Shown: positions 50,501-58,795, numbered from the stretch's first letter. The stretch is 64,000 nucleotides of DNA from Nectonema munidae (GCA_030549495.1 JAUIRK010000970.1:498001-562000), one strand, 5' to 3'. Notes: generated by a model not told the origin, from the sequence alone. Numbers and translations are program-made.

Positions 50501-53500
50501 TTAAGTCTACAATCAAAATTGATGTTAACTCATTTGTCATTGCTGTTAAAAGCCAATAAATACGATCTATGTTCTTCAAGATCCTATGACGAGAGCTGTG
50601 TTTTTGTTTTCTTTTATTCTGACACTGCTATCTTCCTATATTACTTACCCTTTTGATGAAGTAACAAACTTTCATTAAACTGAACTAAACAATTTTTCTT
50701 CTTCATATTAAATTTAAACATTTTTTCAATAATTTTTTAGTTTTGAATTTATAAATATAAAATCTTCGTTACAAAGGGGAATTTTTTGAATATAAAAGAA
50801 TTAATTTTTCTCAAGGCCTTAAACTGGAGAATTTGGTAAAATTTTCGCGCTTCATTGAAAATGCGAGTATCTTTAAAAATAAAAGTTATATATATTCTCG
50901 AAAGTTCCAAAATTTACCGATTCCTTTGTTTAGAAAATATTTAACCGTTATTGAGTATTTCATTTATTATCGAAAGTTCAAAGCTTTTGCTCTATCTATT
51001 ATTAGAATTTGATTACTTGTTTATTTAGATTAAATAAATAAAATTATGATTGTTTAACATTATTTTATCTTTATTCTAATTGAAAATATCTCTAACCTAA
51101 TTTAGGATTTCTTGTTTTTACATCTTATACCTTCATAAAGTCCGTAATAATTATGTTATTCAACCCTATACCACTAGGTAATGAAAAAATTGAAAAAGAA
51201 CTCCGAAGTCTAACAAACTCAACATCCTCGCATTCGTTTTCGTCGCCTAGATCTATTTGCAATCTATTGTTGTATACAGCCTATCTTCCCACTTCTAACT
51301 CATCCGAAGAGAGCAAGGATAGAGCTAGTCTCTTTTCCAGCGAAATCAATTCTTATCATACAGAAATGTCGATAGACCCAGTCGTTGCTGCCATGATAAC
51401 TTCCTTCCAATCAACACTTTCTGCCACTTCCACTCCAAAGTATATAGTTAACGGCGGTTCCTCTTGCGAAGACTTAGCCTTGCAAAACTTGCAAGCTCGC
51501 ACCAGAATGGTGGCATCTTATTTTCTCTCTCAATTAACTCCCTTTGCCCGATCTAAACGAGGTAGGCTTCTCGTTATTGGAACTTCAAACAACGATGAAA
51601 CGTAAAAGCACTTCTTTAAAACTATCTTTGTATCTTACATAAAGTTCGCCTTTTTAGCTTGACAGGATATTTTACGAAGTACGATTCTTCGAGTGCAGAC
51701 ATCAATCCCATTGGTGGCTTGTCCAAGAAAGATGTCAAAAGTGTTGTTAATTTTGTTTTCAATGACTACAATTTGCAATCATGTGCCGATGTAATGAAAG
51801 CTCTGCCGTCTGCAGAATTGCGCCCCTCAATTCCGCAGATTGACGAAGAGGAAATGGGCATGAGCTATGATGAGCTATTTATGCTTTCAAAAATACGAAA
51901 AGAAACTTCATCCGGTCCTTTCAAAATGTTCTGCAAGTTGATTGCCATTTGGAAAGATAGATATTCCCTTCATGAAGTAAGCGCTTTCTATTTTCGTGAG
52001 GCATCAATCTACAACATTTCTACTTTTTGTCTTCTTATTCAAACTATATCTATATAGTATTCTACATATACATCCGTTCTCACAATATTAAAAATTTCTA
52101 CGACAACCAATTCTTTTTTCATTATGCGAAATTAACTATAAATAATAAAACATCAAAACAAAAATTTTGTTGAAAATAGAATAGATCGCCTTTTTCTTTA
52201 TAAATATTAACCCGTTATCGACCAGAATAATCAGACGATATCTAATGTAAAGCAGAAGATTTGTATTAAAAAGCATTTATAAAAGCAGACGATTCATATT
52301 TTTGTAAAGTTGACTGTGGTCGATAACCGGTTAAGAATTCAAAAAAAATTAATTTAATATAGATATAATTTAGTATCATGATTTGTCGGTATGAATAAAT
52401 CATTCTCTCAGAAGTTATAACATGATTTTAGAATCAACAAAATTTAATAGTTTAAAATATGTGTTTCGTGTTGAATGTTGTTTTGGAGTTGAAATTGCCG
52501 GGTATTCATTCTGTGACATAGTCAAGTTAAGACATTCTATATCTATTACAGGAATTATGTAGTGGCGACTAATATGGCACTAAATAAATTTATACTGGTT
52601 AATATAATTAAAAAAAACTTACTTAGCACAATAAAATTCAATCATGGATAGTTAAACTCATGAATATATATATATTATTAAATTAGTCTGGAATATGTTC
52701 AAGTCTAACTCCAAAAATTTTTTAAAGTTCTAAATGTAAATCGCAATAGCAAACAAATGCGTCAAAAAGGGTGGAATTTCTTTAAACTAGTTTAAAATTC
52801 TATAATCGTAATAAATTAACGTAAAAACCTCTTTTACAATGGATTATATTACCTTAACAATAAATTATTGATACACTCGATGCTATAATAATTTCAATAG
52901 TTTTTTGAAAAACTAAAATCCTATAACTTGCATAAAATTCTTTTTAAACTATCAGATGTATATTGTGAAGATGAATGCATACAATAATAACAAGTACATT
53001 TTGGATAATTGCTTGCATTTATTCTAATTAATCTTAAGTATTTAGATATTAATTACATTTTCCTTTTTGTCAATAAAAGTTGTATAAACACAACTCTCTA
53101 ATTGAAATAATCTGTGTGTTACCTATATGGGGAGTATTTTTTTATCATATTTAATTAGAGTATAAAATTACTAACGATGACACAAAGCAAATCACATATA
53201 ATGTCTTGATGAATTTGGAAAATAATAAAAAAAATAATAATAATTCCTGGAAGTACATTAATGCAATGTATATTGTCTGAATAAGTAAGTGTAGTATAAG
53301 ACGTAATATTTATTTGAATAGATGTTTTCAAAAATTAGATTGATGTTAACTGATTTAATAAGTAAAGCTCTTAATTTTCATTGAACTTTTAGATTCTCAT
53401 AAACTATCATAGATAATATAATCTTCTGGCTAGACATATTAAATGTAAGAATTGAGTATTTTTACTGGCTTTTAGCTTTTCGTGTTTTAGCCGCTATTCT

Positions 53501-53802
53501 ATCCCTAATACTCCTCCATTTTATATTTTTTCCTTAGATTGCTTACAAGGTAAAGCATTTTTTCAAAATGTATTCAACTAATCGCCACAAGTGCAAAACA
53601 CTTACGCCATCTTTGTTTTTGGAGGCATACAGTGCTGAAAGTTCTAAATTCGACATTCGTCAATTTTTATACAATACTGAATGGAAATGGCAGTTCAGAA
53701 AGATAGATGAAAAAGTATGTGCGAAACATATACTATTTACTATTGATAATAATATATTATTATTTTTTAGGCCGATGGTAAAGAAGTTTTGTTTTTAAAG
53801 TA
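23437..53802 (+). CDS. NADSYN1: Glutamine-dependent NAD+ synthetase, complete gene
   Basis: Makes NAD+ from nicotinic acid adenine dinucleotide, ATP and glutamine in the cytosol, the last step of the de novo and Preiss-Handler routes. Twelve exons: 23437-23521, 28784-28844, 29133-29249, 30951-31004, 39084-39314, 47202-47319, 47374-47570, 48622-48905, 51178-51601, 51658-51976, 53538-53714, 53770-53802 (TAA). The sum is exactly 2100 nt, 699 residues, against 706 in human. All 11 phase joins fit. The start is the ATG of [15 protein letters not shown], aligned with human MGRKVTVATCALNQW. A nitrilase-type glutaminase is fused to an N-type ATP-pyrophosphatase synthetase. The introns hold several transposons. 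It is convergent with the MEI4-like gene. Confidence 0.96.
23614..23717. mobile_element. TTAA MITE, family A, diverged copy (104 bp)
   Basis: TTAA at 23610-23613 and 23718-23721. The tip is CCCTTTTACTC and the other end TTGAAAGCG. The subterminal GGTACATCAGTGTCCC is a decayed form of the 16 bp palindrome in the copy at 35455. It also contains the word GGCGTCTGC. Inside NADSYN1 intron 1. Confidence 0.65.
25283..26012 (-). mobile_element. piggyBac left-end relic with acidic transposase amino end
   Basis: On the - strand, codons from 25564 to 25283 read [16 protein letters not shown], then [18 protein letters not shown] and [11 protein letters not shown], the acidic PGBD-type amino terminus of piggyBac transposases. 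The catalytic core is missing, so this is a truncated or internally deleted copy. The palindrome GTTCCCACATGGGAAC lies at 25649-25664, with a one-mismatch copy at 25979-25994. The second is 18 bp from TTAA (26013-26016), where the left tip should be, although the tip itself no longer reads CCCT. Confidence 0.65.
26533..27814. mobile_element. hAT-type termini flanking decayed interior
   Basis: The left side has GTGATGGCGAACCTTTTAGG near 26541. The right end, inverted from 27814, reads CAGAGATGGGCAAACTACGG, a classic hAT tip. The interior has no transposase. It includes a C-run with the palindrome GGCGTACGCC (26673-26682) and a direct repeat of GCCAATAAAGTTTTGTCTTT (26706 and 26756). The two tips may belong to two different elements. 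Confidence 0.45.
28090..28433. mobile_element. hAT-like MITE carrying a nested hairpin element
   Basis: Inverted from 28433 the tip reads CAGTGATGGCTAACCTCG. The other side carries GC-rich hAT-type text (GCGTGCTACCTTCGGCATGC). Inside lies 28163-28412, whose ends are long imperfect inverted repeats built from the word CAATTCACCGA (left: three units; right: GTGAATTG units). It looks like an independent fold-back MITE inserted into the first element. In NADSYN1 intron 1, 350 bp before exon 2. Confidence 0.6.
31768..31806 (+). repeat. Solo end of the GGCGCACATC repeat family
   Basis: AGGCGCATATCTTCAAAATT then ATTAGGGAGGGGGAC matches the end at 33514 (GGGGCGCACATCCTTGAAAT). Similar ends recur in the same orientation at 33052 and about 33713. 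Four same-direction ends within 2 kb. Confidence 0.5.
31956..32040 (+). repeat. Non-autonomous element end (CAGTGGCGGATCTAG)
   Basis: CAGTGGCGGATCTAG is a common tip of arthropod non-autonomous DNA elements. Downstream GGTTCAAATTTTTGGAGG matches 3560-3580, so both fragments belong to one repeat family. The opposite end was not found. Confidence 0.4.
32629..32807. mobile_element. Possible pogo/Tigger MITE
   Basis: The right tip, inverted from 32807, reads CAGTAGAATCCCGCTATAGG and is followed by TA. A left partner CAGTTGTCGTAATATCGCGA starts at 32629. The left TA duplication is not preserved. About 179 bp. Confidence 0.4.
33514..35160. mobile_element. Non-autonomous DNA element with CAGGGGCGCACATCC termini
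   Basis: Left tip CAGGGGCGCACATCC at 33514 and exact inverse GGATGTGCGCCCCTG ending at 35160: a perfect 15 bp terminal inverted repeat, hAT-like in form. The interior (1.6 kb) holds a SINE copy (33810-33960) and AT-rich sequence, no transposase. No 8 bp duplication could be confirmed (GATTGATT left, CTTTAATT right). Confidence 0.65.
33810..33960 (+). repeat. tRNA-type SINE, copy A
   Basis: The head GGTTGGTTGAGATGATGGAC resembles a tRNA D-arm/A box. The B box GGTTCGATTCC is perfect at 33859-33869. The body ends CACTGTACCTTTACCTG. Closely matches 58646-58795. It lies inside the 33514-35160 element, so it was inserted later or was carried along. Confidence 0.8.
35455..35576. mobile_element. TTAA MITE, family A, best-preserved copy (122 bp)
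   Basis: Flanked by TTAA (35451-35454 and 35577-35580). The terminal repeats are CCCTTTGA and TCAAAGGG. A perfect 16 bp palindrome GGGACACCGGTGTCCC sits at 35471-35486, 16 bp from the left tip. Inside are CGTCTGC and its inverse GCAGACG. Structure and target site indicate mobilisation by a piggyBac-type transposase. Confidence 0.88.
36268..36281. repeat. (CATA)n microsatellite
   Basis: Short run of ACAT/CATA units. Confidence 0.6.
38145..38255. repeat. Minisatellite, about 21 bp period
   Basis: Four to five imperfect units of ACGTTTCGTACCACTTTTTG. The inverse motif (ACGAAACGTCCAAAATTAGG) occurs at 46967-46986, so the array is probably part of a dispersed element. Confidence 0.7.
38275..38567. 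mobile_element. hAT-type MITE, about 290 bp
   Basis: CATTTCTCAACCGAG at the left and, inverted, CAACGGTTCTCAACTTG at the right form short hAT-like termini. The interior is non-coding. No clear 8 bp duplication. Confidence 0.45.
39572..41775 (-). mobile_element. Decayed piggyBac, copy 3, with both ends
   Basis: TTAA at 39572-39575, tip CCCTAGGTAGCCCA; the opposite tip, inverted from 41775, is CCCTAGGGAGCCCA. The TTAA on that side is lost. Palindromes based on CCGGTCAATTGACCGG lie at 39592-39607, 39770-39785 (imperfect) and 41718-41733 (perfect, 16 bp). Spacings from the tips are 16 bp and 42 bp. The transposase runs on the - strand. It lies in the NADSYN1 intron after exon 5, starting 257 bp downstream of it. 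Confidence 0.85.
39979..40869 (-). pseudogene. piggyBac transposase of copy 3, broken
   Basis: Two - strand pieces in different frames: 40869-40492 with the first catalytic Asp ([13 protein letters not shown]) and second ([10 protein letters not shown]), and 40392-39979 with the third ([14 protein letters not shown]), the [12 protein letters not shown] helix and the start of the zinc tail ([10 protein letters not shown]). A frame change separates them near 40392-40490. The amino-terminal part (40870-41510) survives only as fragments. The zinc tail downstream is shifted. The Asn of the usual VDNFFTS is His here. Confidence 0.85.
42209..44049 (+). pseudogene. hAT-family transposase, nearly intact, one frame change
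   Basis: From a probable acceptor (CTTTTAG, 42202-42208) the frame reads [11 protein letters not shown] to 42542, including [17 protein letters not shown] and [13 protein letters not shown]. The frame then shifts at a T-run (42537-42542) and runs open from [12 protein letters not shown] to 44049. The end has the hAT dimerisation signature [19 protein letters not shown] and a Lys/Glu-rich coiled coil. The BED zinc finger and left tip were not found. AATAAA lies shortly after the stop (44087-44092). This FDE..NK..QKKQMD family is known to me only as hAT-like uncharacterised proteins in invertebrate genomes. Confidence 0.75.
44390..45010 (-). pseudogene. Decayed piggyBac transposase fragment, copy 5
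   Basis: On the - strand near 44700-44550 the text [20 protein letters not shown], then [12 protein letters not shown] and [11 protein letters not shown], matches the region around the second catalytic Asp of PGBD-like transposases. Flanking text is too decayed to place, with several stops and shifts. No ends identified. Confidence 0.6.
45040..45850. repeat. GC-rich patch and GGATGCGGATATCC word repeats
   Basis: 45040-45100 is GC-rich in an AT-rich setting (CCCGGCCCGCCCCCTCAGCG). At 45538-45845 variants of GGATGCGGATATC recur in both orientations (GCATCCTCGGATGCAGATATC, GCGGATGCGGATATCC, GTGGATGAGGATGG). Probably relics of an unidentified repeat. Confidence 0.35.
46168..46322. mobile_element. 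pogo/Tigger-type MITE, about 155 bp
   Basis: The ends CACAGTAGTTCCGTTATAG and, inverted, CACAGTAGATCATTATAAC form a 19 bp imperfect terminal repeat with the CAGTAG start of TA-inserting MITEs. TA precedes the left end (46166-46167). The right TA is displaced. Confidence 0.55.
47661..47860. mobile_element. TTAA MITE, family A, longer diverged copy (200 bp)
   Basis: TTAA at 47657-47660 and 47861-47864. The tip is CCCTTTCCGACACAATG. The subterminal GAGACATCAGTGCCCC is a decayed form of the 35471 palindrome. The right end TTCTCAAAAGCG parallels that at 23717. In the NADSYN1 intron after exon 7. Confidence 0.6.
48622..53802 (+). CDS. NADSYN1: NADSYN1 exons for the synthetase domain
   Basis: Exons 8-12. 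The ATP-pyrophosphatase P-loop is SGGIDST (residues 357-363; human SGGVDSA). Then come [19 protein letters not shown], the helix contacting the adenylate, and [28 protein letters not shown] and [13 protein letters not shown]. The end is [27 protein letters not shown] and a short tail EVLFLK. The exon 8/9 join restores Gly-Asn-Glu as in human SGNEE. No key residue is missing. The final exon is only 33 bp, after a 55 bp intron. Confidence 0.95.
48906..51177 (+). other. NADSYN1 intron after exon 8, 2.3 kb
   Basis: AT-rich. A hAT-type tip fragment at 49262-49325 (CATAGGTCTCAACCCCAACG, then GTCGCGACCC) is the only recognisable item. The exon 9 acceptor is CCACTAG at 51171-51177. Confidence 0.5.
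51977..53537 (+). other. NADSYN1 intron after exon 10, 1.6 kb
   Basis: Contains the TTAA MITE at 52211-52330 and otherwise AT-rich sequence with nothing recognisable. Confidence 0.5.
52211..52330. mobile_element. TTAA MITE, family B, 120 bp
   Basis: TTAA at 52207-52210 and 52331-52334. Terminal repeats CCCGTTATCGACCA and TGGTCGATAACCGG. Internal words CAGACGATATCTAAT and AAAGCAGACGATTC. Related to 56136-56261 and 58217-58321. Confidence 0.85.
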
Positions 53803-54043
53803 AAACCGAAGTCTCTTCTTTGCTTTCACACTTCTAGTCTTTTAACTCGGTAGGATGTAACTTCCATTTCAAAATTCATTCTGTTTTTACTCTTTTGTAA
53901 TTAGATGTTAATTTTTTTATCAAAACTTCAGGTTGTTGTTTTTATTATTGCTTTAAGCAGTTTTGTTATCTATGAAATAATATTCTCTTTTAATCATGTT
54001 TGTTTTCCTTTGAAAGGAGTTGTAAAAATGTTATCAGATGTAA

Positions 54044-54049
54044 AATAAA
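54044..54049 (+). terminator. Candidate NADSYN1 polyadenylation signal
   Basis: AATAAA 242 bp after the stop at 53802 and 24 bp before the stop codon of the convergent gene. Cleavage would fall inside or just beyond that gene's last codons, so the 3' untranslated regions probably overlap. Confidence 0.45.
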
Positions 54050-54072
54050 ATATATATAAATCTTTTTCTAAT

Positions 54073-55146
54073 TTATTGAAAATCATCACAAGTATTAAGT
54101 AGTTTTCTTTGCAAGATTTTGAAGGAGTCCTTTAATTTATAAGCACTGTTGAGCAGCAAGCTTTTGACTTTATCCTTCATGCAATCATCAAGAACTTCAC
54201 CTTCTCTCATGACATGCGTGCAATCATTGAAAATGTTTAAAAGATAGTAAATATTTTTGAATTTGATAGGACACGGAATGCTCTTCGTTTCAATGTTATT
54301 CTTCAAAGTAAATAAATATTCAACTATCACTGTTAAGAGCGATTCAGATAGGCCTTGAACAATACTAGTACTCACAGTGGCCTTTATAATCTCGCTTTTT
54401 TCTTTCTTAAAATTAAAATAGGAATTCAATTATATATTATAATTTTGAAAGTTTTTAACCTGATAGCTCCCATCCTCTTCCCAAATCTTCTCCATTAAGA
54501 AAACGCATAACTCCATATTCAGTTTGCTGATGTTCTGAACAAATTTTTCATATTTTTTCTCTTTAATTGACGATATTTGCTTTAAATTAGAAACAGCATC
54601 GAGAACAATGTGATGAGGTATTGTATTTTTTTTCTTGAATACTCTGTAGGTTTCTCTGATCTCTTTAAGTATATATAAAGCACTTTGCTTTACCATTTCT
54701 TCAGCAAATAGAGTTTTGTTTTTTGAAAGACAATAAAGTGAAGATTTTAATTGGACCACAGATGCTATGAAATCTGTGTGGAGTCTAAATTTGCTATGTG
54801 ATATGTTTTTCTTTATTTCTGTTTCTTTTTATAAAATATATATGCTAATTTTTTATGTTATTGTGCATAGTTAAATAAAAATTTGATTATATTTTAAATC
54901 TCTTACCAATTTTAGTTTCTTGAGGAATGTTTTCTCTATCGTAGTCTCCAATGAGTAATTCTTTCTTTGCAATCTTGAGTCTCAAAAAAGTGTTTTCCTT
55001 TTCAAGTAAATCCAGTTTTGAGAAATTATTTTCATTGGAATTTTCCATAGAATCTCTTATTATTTTAATTTGTTGTTCATAAGTCGTACCAGCAGGTTTG
55101 TTTTTTATTAGTGATATAGCCAATGCGATTTTTATTTTTAAAAAAT
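54073..55146 (-). CDS. MEI4: MEI4-like meiotic double-strand-break protein, 5'-partial model
   Basis: In mouse, MEI4 works with REC114 and IHO1 on chromosome axes to allow SPO11 breaks. Three - strand exons join with fitting phases: 55146-54907, 54818-54460, 54405-54073 (TAA). About 310 residues. The first exon begins FLKIKIALAISLIKNKPAG, matching the most conserved MEI4 block (YLRTSKLALALAIIRSKPA in mammals), then a Leu/Lys/Glu coiled coil. Later helices resemble MEI4 in order and spacing (HHIVLDAVSNLKQI; FKNIYYLLNIF against YENIFYLFWVL). The initiator exon was not securely found. A possible one ends INRIW at 55294, but it has a poor donor and no ATG. Convergent with NADSYN1. Assignment from recalled family motifs, not a search. 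Confidence 0.68.
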
Positions 55147-55589
55147 CTAAAAAAATAAAATGTATAGATGAAATTATGATTTGAACTGATTACTTTATTT
55201 GATTTTTTCAAATAAACGGAAGTAACCTTCTTCGGAGTGTTTATTTTTCATTAATTGTTTAATTAAATCTTTCAAAAATAGTATTAAATGAACACCAAAT
55301 ACGATTTATTTTATTTTTTTGATAAAAAACATTAAAAATGTATAGATATCTTATAATACCTTTTATCTACCCCATAATACCATCAGGTGTTCTTTTGACA
55401 CGCGATCCTTTTTTGTATTTTGAATTGGCATACTAAAAATTTAAAAGCCTATTCTTGTTTACCATCAATAACGAGTAGAGAGATTAGGCAAGGTAGTGTT
55501 GATAATTGATATAGATTAGTAATTGATCTACGTTGGTAGTCAGTCTACTTACATACTATACGTGTCATCGTGACTTCGACTCTATAGTC
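55147..55589. other. Upstream or intron sequence of the MEI4-like gene
   Basis: AT-rich. Should contain the first coding exon or the promoter of the MEI4-like gene; neither can be defended by eye. Confidence 0.3.
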
Positions 55590-55741
55590 CAGTGGTTCCT
55601 AACCTTTTTTACTCTTGCACCCCTAAAAAATTTTGCTCTGAACTAGCACCTCCTACAATTTATACTTTGTTCAATAATAAAGGATGTGAATTCATACTAC
55701 AATTTTATTCAAAGAAAAGATCTATTTCACTTTCTAATTAA

Positions 55742-55871
55742 CCCATTTAAGGCCAAGGAAAGCAGACGATATCTAAAAAAACTCAGACGATTTATATTCA
55801 AAGTCATTGAAAAAAGCAGACGAAGATGAAATTACTTATGTTCCAAAATAGGAACATTGGCAGTCAATGGG
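55742..55871. mobile_element. TTAA MITE, family C, 130 bp
   Basis: TTAA at 55738-55741 and 55872-55875. Tips CCCATTTAAGGCCA and, inverted, CCCATTGACTGCCA. Inverted arms ATGTTCC/GGAACAT at 55838-55857, 14 bp from the right tip. Three copies of (G)CAGACGA inside. Nested in the hAT. Confidence 0.85.
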
Positions 55872-56135
55872 TTAATATGTCAACAAAAATCAGAGATATA
55901 GAAAAGAAACATATCAGAATTAAAAAATGAATTAACCTTACAAAAATAATACCTCTTGCTTGAAATATAATAAAATCCAAAGGCTGACTTCCAAAAGTTT
56001 ACTAATGTATTTAAATTCAATGACTCTTTTGTTCCTGTTTCTGGCTTATGAGTTTTTCGAAACGTGGAACTATGTTGCTGATAGCAAGGCAAATGTCTGA
56101 TTGTTCATTCAAGCGATTTCTAGATTTCGTCTTAA

Positions 56136-56261
56136 CCCGTTAACGACCAGAATAATCAGACGATATCTAATATAAAGCAGATTTCTATTAAAGAGCTTTG
56201 ATAAACGCAGGCGATTTTGTTTTTATAAAGCCGACTATAGTCAACATTGCGCGTTAACGGG
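56136..56261. mobile_element. TTAA MITE, family B, nested in the hAT
   Basis: TTAA at 56132-56135; the other side reads TTAT (56262-56265). Tips CCCGTTAACGACCAG and GCGTTAACGGG. Shares AATAATCAGACGATATCTAA with the copy at 52211. Confidence 0.8.
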
Positions 56262-56409
56262 TTATTGGAAAAAGAGTGCTAAATCTTGACCCGCATAATC
56301 ATGTTGTCGCAAAAGGAATGAGTATAGCTATAGGAGTCTCACAAAGTCTTGGAAACATGCCATAGCCGAGCACCAATACTCTTCCAAAGTTTTACTCTCA
56401 AATTGCATT

Positions 56410-57550
56410 TCAATGCAGTTCTTTAATATCTTCTTTCAGCTCCCCATCATCTGACATTTTATTCAAATTGAATGAGTATGGATTCATAATAATCCATTCT
56501 TCAGAAATTTCCAGTTTTTCTACGTCAAAATAGCTATCAAATGACGTCGACAGCACTTCCAAATCAGACACAATTTCTTCACAAGCACTATGAATCAAAC
56601 TTGAAGATTCATTATCATCAACTATTTCTACAAGTGATAGAAAATTCAAATAATTTACTCGCCGAAACCACTGAGACAACTTATCTTTGAACGCATTCAT
56701 AGCATTTCAATATGCTAATGTTTTTGCCTTGAGGTGATAAACTAAGATCTTCATCAAGGACTTTCTTCAAATATGCATGCAAAGTTTTTGATGCCAAAGC
56801 ATGACGATGAAGGAAACAGTTGCCTTGGAAGTGTGGAATCTTCTGTTTCATCAGTTCAGTAAGCCCAGAGTTATTTCTTAGCATAACAGAAGCGCTATCC
56901 GTGCCACAGAGAATTCATGTTTTACAAAGAAATCTTTCACAAGCTGAAACACATCTTTTGCTTCTCCTTTATGGTACCATCATCGACATACCTCACTAGT
57001 ATAATAAGTTGAATGCAATTCGAAATATCGGTAGGCTTGTCTAACTGTAGGGAGATTTTCAAGGTTTACTGACCTTCATATGCGAGATAACTTGTTCAAA
57101 AATATATAAATTTCCAATAAATCCTTTGAAAATTGCCATACCTAACGACTTAAAAAATGTACGCTAATTCTTTTTTTATAGTTCAACGATTTAGTTTTTT
57201 AATTACTTGTAGATTTAAGATACTATGAAGAAAAAATCTTGCAAAGATTCCTTTATTACTAATTTCTTCCCTCTCTTAAAATATCTTCTTTAAACTTTTT
57301 CGCAAACATTTTCACTTTACCAAAGTTTTCATAATAGTACATTTCAACACTAAACAACCGTCTTCATTGTGTAACGCGTAACGGAAGAGCTAAGAATTTC
57401 AAAAAATTCATTTCTCTTTTTAATTGTTCCTCTTTTACGGTTTATCAGTTCATTTACTATAACGAAATGTGTTTTAGCTTTCAAAGCGGATTTGTGCAAA
57501 TATGCCGACAAGACAGATGAAATAGCACTTTAAGTAGTTTACCAACTAAA
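56410..57550 (-). pseudogene. hAT transposase of the ZBED5/GTF2IRD2 type, broken
   Basis: In - strand order: SAYLHKSALKAKTHFVIVNE (about 57510-57450), DISNCIQLIILVRYVDDG (about 57030-56970), SVMLRNNSGLTELMKQKIPH and GNCFLHRHALASKTL (56884-56760), then FKDKLSQWFRRVNYLNF (56690-56640) and an acidic tail. The order matches the hAT core of ZBED5/GTF2IRD2-like proteins (CIHREALVAKRM, then FKDKLSLWFRR). The part that normally holds EVRWLSRG between 56710 and 56690 is deleted, and several frameshifts and stops are present. Confidence 0.72.
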
Positions 57551-58216
57551 ATGTCTTGTTTGGAGGCATCCTTTAAAAGTAAAAGCAAGGTTTATTATCT
57601 TTTTCTTTCGAGCTCTTTTAAATGAATGAATTTATGTTACCGAATGAATGAGTCGAAAATTTTAACTTATATGTTCAAAACCAGAAACAAGAAAATTAAT
57701 ATAAAAAATATTAAAAGAAAAATACAATTGTTTAAAAAAATAAGAATAATTATTTTGTTATTTGAATTGTAAATGTGAAGGTTTGAGAAATACTCAAAAT
57801 TCACTTCAAAATTGTTAAAAACTTGCATTTTGTTTGATTTTTGCTTGAATTTTTACGAAATCCAACTTAGAAAAAGTTGACTTTTGCTGACCTAATAACT
57901 TGAGCTAACCTTTGGAAAATGAGCAAACCCATAAAGATAAATTTTTTGCTGACCTAACACTTGTATTCTAGATAAATTGCTATTAGAAAACAAAACTTTT
58001 AACTGCCATAGTTATGATGATAGTCTGAAATAAAGAGACGAAAATATAAATAATTGTAACTACAAAAGAAAAAATTTTGGATCTAAGCAATTGTAATAAT
58101 AATAATACAAAGTATAATTGCCAACATATTCTTACCACATTAGCCCAAAATGATTAGAAAACAAAGTTAGCTCAGTCAGTTATTTAGGAATAGATGGATC
58201 AATTTCGGGTGATTAA

Positions 58217-58321
58217 CGGGTTGTAGACCTTACCAAAATTAAATAGTCTGCATTTATCGATGCTTTTTATACAAATCTGCTTTACATTAGATATCGTCTG
58301 ATTATTGTGGCCGTTAACGGG
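58217..58321 (-). mobile_element. TTAA MITE, family B, inverted copy nested in the hAT
   Basis: TTAA at 58213-58216 and 58322-58325. Read on the - strand it starts CCCGTTAACGGCCACAATAA, then TCAGACGATATCTAATGTAA. The far tip is diverged. Confidence 0.75.
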
Positions 58322-58645
58322 TTAAGACGGGCCCTTCTCGAACTTTCAGGAAATGGGAGCCTACGTGGTTGGGAAACCCTGTTCTATCGAATGTACAAAG
58401 GATGAATGTTAAGACTTCAATAGGCGGAACACGTCCTGCGAAATGTACACGCTGTATGTTTTCATCACTATATACAGCAGGGGTGCCCATACTTTGTTAA
58501 AACAAGAGCAATTTTTTGTAAAAAATATCAAAGAGCACAAAACTTATAAATGAGTGATAAAGATTATAACAAAAAAATTAGATTTATTTTGCAAATTAGT
58601 AGCAAAATTTTCTAAATTAGCTTTGTAATTACTTAGTGCTATTCT

Positions 58646-58795
58646 GTAGCATTGCAGGTTGGTTGAGATGATGGACCCAGCACGGAAGCCTCTGGGTTCG
58701 ATTCCTCATCGATACCAATTTGTTCATAGTTTGACATAAGCGATACACCATGCCTTGTAAATGAAAACACACCCACGGTACCTTTACCTTTAAGC
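58646..58795 (+). repeat. tRNA-type SINE, copy B
   Basis: Head GCAGGTTGGTTGAGATGATG, B box GGTTCGATTCC at 58695-58705, body ending CACGGTACCTTTACC. Nearly identical to copy A at 33810, so the family was active fairly recently. Confidence 0.8.

Larger units (their letters stand above)
55590..58381 (-). mobile_element. hAT element (ZBED5/GTF2IRD2-like transposase), decayed
   Basis: Left tip CAGTGGTTCCTAACCTTTTT at 55590; inverted from 58381, CAGGGTTTCCCAACCACG. Both are hAT-type. The transposase runs on the - strand. Three TTAA MITEs lie inside. No clean 8 bp target duplication (CTATAGTC left, TTCTATCG right). It lies 0.4 kb upstream of the known MEI4-like exons. Confidence 0.72.
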
